In this document: positions 4,865-6,139 of the stretch, piece after piece | Numbering within the stretch: the first letter of the stretch is position 1 | How the letters are laid out: each line of letters begins with the position of its first letter | From: Gemmatimonadota bacterium | GTDB lineage: Bacteria > Gemmatimonadota > Gemmatimonadetes > Gemmatimonadales > Gemmatimonadaceae | Assembly: GCA_029884515.1 (NCBI GenBank) | Contig: JAOUHR010000123.1 | Location: forward strand, 1 to 6,139 | Reading direction: 5' to 3' | Length of the DNA stretch: 6,139 nt | Position numbers and translations under genes: made by a program | Notes under the pieces: model-generated | The model's database searches: none | Seen by the model: the letters and a program-made list of their open reading frames with translations, nothing else | What the model was told of the DNA's origin: nothing

Positions 4865-6139
4865 AGGTCTGCGTCCTCCAGCCGGACTACTCGCTGTCCG
4901 GCGTCGACTACCGCCACTACGACCCAGCGCGCGACCTCTCCGGCCTGCTGCCCGGCCACGAGGTGCACCACGTGGCGCTCAACAAGCTCACGACATACCG
5001 CCAGTTGCGCGACCTCGCGCTCGGCGGCTACGACATCTTCGTGAACCTGTGCGAGGGCTACCTCGAGTGGGACGTGCCGTCGATCGACGTGATCCACTCG
5101 CTCGACGCGCTGAACCTCCCGTACACCGGCCCCTCGGCGCTCCTCTACGACCCGCCGAAGCCATTGATGAAATACGTCGCGCACACGGTCGGGATCTCGA
5201 CACCGCTGCACGCCACGGTCGACGCCGCGCGCATCCGTACCGCCCACGAGGCCGAGGGCGCCGTGCGCGCCGACGCAATGCTCGCGCGCGCCGTGCGGCA
5301 CCTGCGCTTCCCGCTCTTCGTGAAGCCCGCCAAGGCCGGCGACAGCCTCGGTGTGGACGAGCACGCGCGGGTGGATGACCTGCTCGCGCTCCGTGCACAG
5401 GTGCTCAGTTTGGCGTCGGAGTATCGCGAGCTGCTCGTCGAGGAGTACATCGACGGTCGCGAGTACACGGTGCTCGTGGTGGGCGACGGCACCGGCCCGG
5501 GACACGGCGCGGCGCTCGCGCCCATCGAGTACGTCTTCCCCGCGGGGTACGCGTACAAGAGCTATGCGCTCAAGACGCGCGAACTGCACCCCGAGGCCAA
5601 CGTCCCCGTGCGCGACGCGGCGCTCGCGGCTGCGCTGCGCCAGACGGCGGAGCGGATCTTCCGCGGCTTCGCGGGCATCGGCTACGCGCGGATGGACTTC
5701 CGGGTGGACGCTGCGGGCAAGCTCCACTTCCTCGAGGTCAACTTCAGCTGCTCGGTCTTCTATCCGAAGGGCTCCGAGGGCTCCGCGGACCACATCCTCG
5801 CCCTCGACGGCGTCGGGCAGGCAGGCTTCCTCGAGCGCATCATCGCCGAGGGCATCGGGCGGCACCGGCGGCGGCAGAAGGCGTACGAGATCCGCGGCGA
5901 CTCGATCGCGGGCTACGGGATCCACGCGATCCGTCCACTCGCGCAAGGGGAGATCCTCTTCCGCGGGGAGGAGCGCGCCCACCGGATCGTCACCCGCCGG
6001 CACGTCGAGGCCACGTGGTCCCCTGCGGACAGAACGCTCTTCGCCCAGTACGCGTACCCCCTGAGCGATGAGGTCTTCGCCCTCTGGGACAGCGACCCGA
6101 TGGCGTGGGCGCCGCAGAACCACTCGTGCGCCGCGAACA
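4861..6139 (+). CDS. ATP-grasp ligase fused to C-terminal SET domain (3' end beyond the window)
   Basis: The frame is open from GTG 4861 to the window end: 426 codons, no stop. Residues 1 to about 335 are a second ATP-grasp ligase: VNLCEGYLEW (61-70), PPKPLMKYVA (K100, K104), PLFVKPAKAGDSLGV (K155), VEEYIDGREYTVLV (E194/E195), GYARMDF (D279) and FLEVNFSCSVF (E292, N294). From about 339 a SET methyltransferase domain begins: GDSIAGYGIHAIRPLAQGEI fits the GxGxxA...GE opening, and the window ends in NHSCAAN (420-426), matching the NHSCxPN cofactor-site signature. SET domains move methyl groups from S-adenosylmethionine to lysine or related amines; the final Tyr-containing part lies off the window. 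A single polypeptide would therefore ligate and methylate. The first half is clearly related to the preceding gene (NLC-D/E-G, EVNxxC). The start overlaps the upstream stop (GTGA) without a ribosome binding site. A frameshift joining two genes is unlikely because the frame is continuous and the linker (330-341) is a normal charged helix. Confidence 0.87.
   Translation, partial: MKVCVLQPDYSLSGVDYRHYDPARDLSGLLPGHEVHHVALNKLTTYRQLRDLALGGYDIFVNLCEGYLEWDVPSIDVIHSLDALNLPYTGPSALLYDPPKPLMKYVAHTVGISTPLHATVDAARIRTAHEAEGAVRADAMLARAVRHLRFPLFVKPAKAGDSLGVDEHARVDDLLALRAQVLSLASEYRELLVEEYIDGREYTVLVVGDGTGPGHGAALAPIEYVFPAGYAYKSYALKTRELHPEANVPVRDAALAAALRQTAERIFRGFAGIGYARMDFRVDAAGKLHFLEVNFSCSVFYPKGSEGSADHILALDGVGQAGFLERIIAEGIGRHRRRQKAYEIRGDSIAGYGIHAIRPLAQGEILFRGEERAHRIVTRRHVEATWSPADRTLFAQYAYPLSDEVFALWDSDPMAWAPQNHSCAAN

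Noticed and set aside
4633..6123. 496-aa minus-strand frame
   Set aside because: Long stop-free antisense frames are common at this GC content. The + frame carries ATP-grasp and SET motifs throughout, and the antisense product is low-complexity Arg/Val/Glu-rich.
1..6139. CRISPR arrays, tRNA, rRNA, transposase or integrase genes
   Set aside because: I found no direct-repeat array, cloverleaf-like sequence, rRNA-like stretch or recombinase motif on either strand.

Overview
The window is about 70% GC, uses GTG starts freely and is packed with genes, all on the + strand, joined by 4-base stop/start overlaps. Together with the protein types (zinc-ribbon/kinase/PEGA membrane protein, exported repeat protein, small beta-rich exported protein, ATP-grasp pair) this suggests a GC-rich Gram-negative-type bacterium. 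Gemmatimonadota is my best guess, with myxobacteria or a similar group as alternatives; this is inference, since no rRNA or taxonomic marker is present.

Layout. Bases 1-243 hold no convincing gene. They start with a perfect 40-bp inverted repeat (arms 1-40 and 72-111), followed by an unremarkable GC-rich stretch, an imperfect hairpin (205-230) and a small palindrome (231-248). The palindrome touches a possible promoter for the first operon. Operon A (about 313-3649) has three overlapping genes: a membrane protein with a zinc ribbon, a kinase-like domain and a PEGA domain; an exported protein with a helical repeat and a FlgD-like Ig fold; and a small exported beta-rich protein, possibly an outer-membrane barrel. 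The kinase-like domain lacks the catalytic aspartate (HRD has become HGA) and its DFG has become DPT, so it is probably a pseudokinase. Predicted locations run from cytoplasm through inner membrane and periplasm towards the outer membrane, which suggests one envelope-spanning sensing or scaffolding unit.

A 63-bp gap (3650-3712) with a possible promoter and a possible 7-codon leader ORF separates operon B. This encodes two neighbouring, related ATP-grasp ligases of the D-Ala-D-Ala ligase superfamily. The second continues into a C-terminal SET domain ending at an NHSCxxN motif, where the window stops. Both ligases carry the same unusual EVNxxC metal-site variant and an NLC(D/E)G motif, so they probably form a pair acting on related, non-standard substrates, with the SET domain adding a lysine or amine methylation step. 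The pseudokinase envelope unit and the ligase-SET pair are the most unusual items here. Whether the two operons work together cannot be decided from the sequence.
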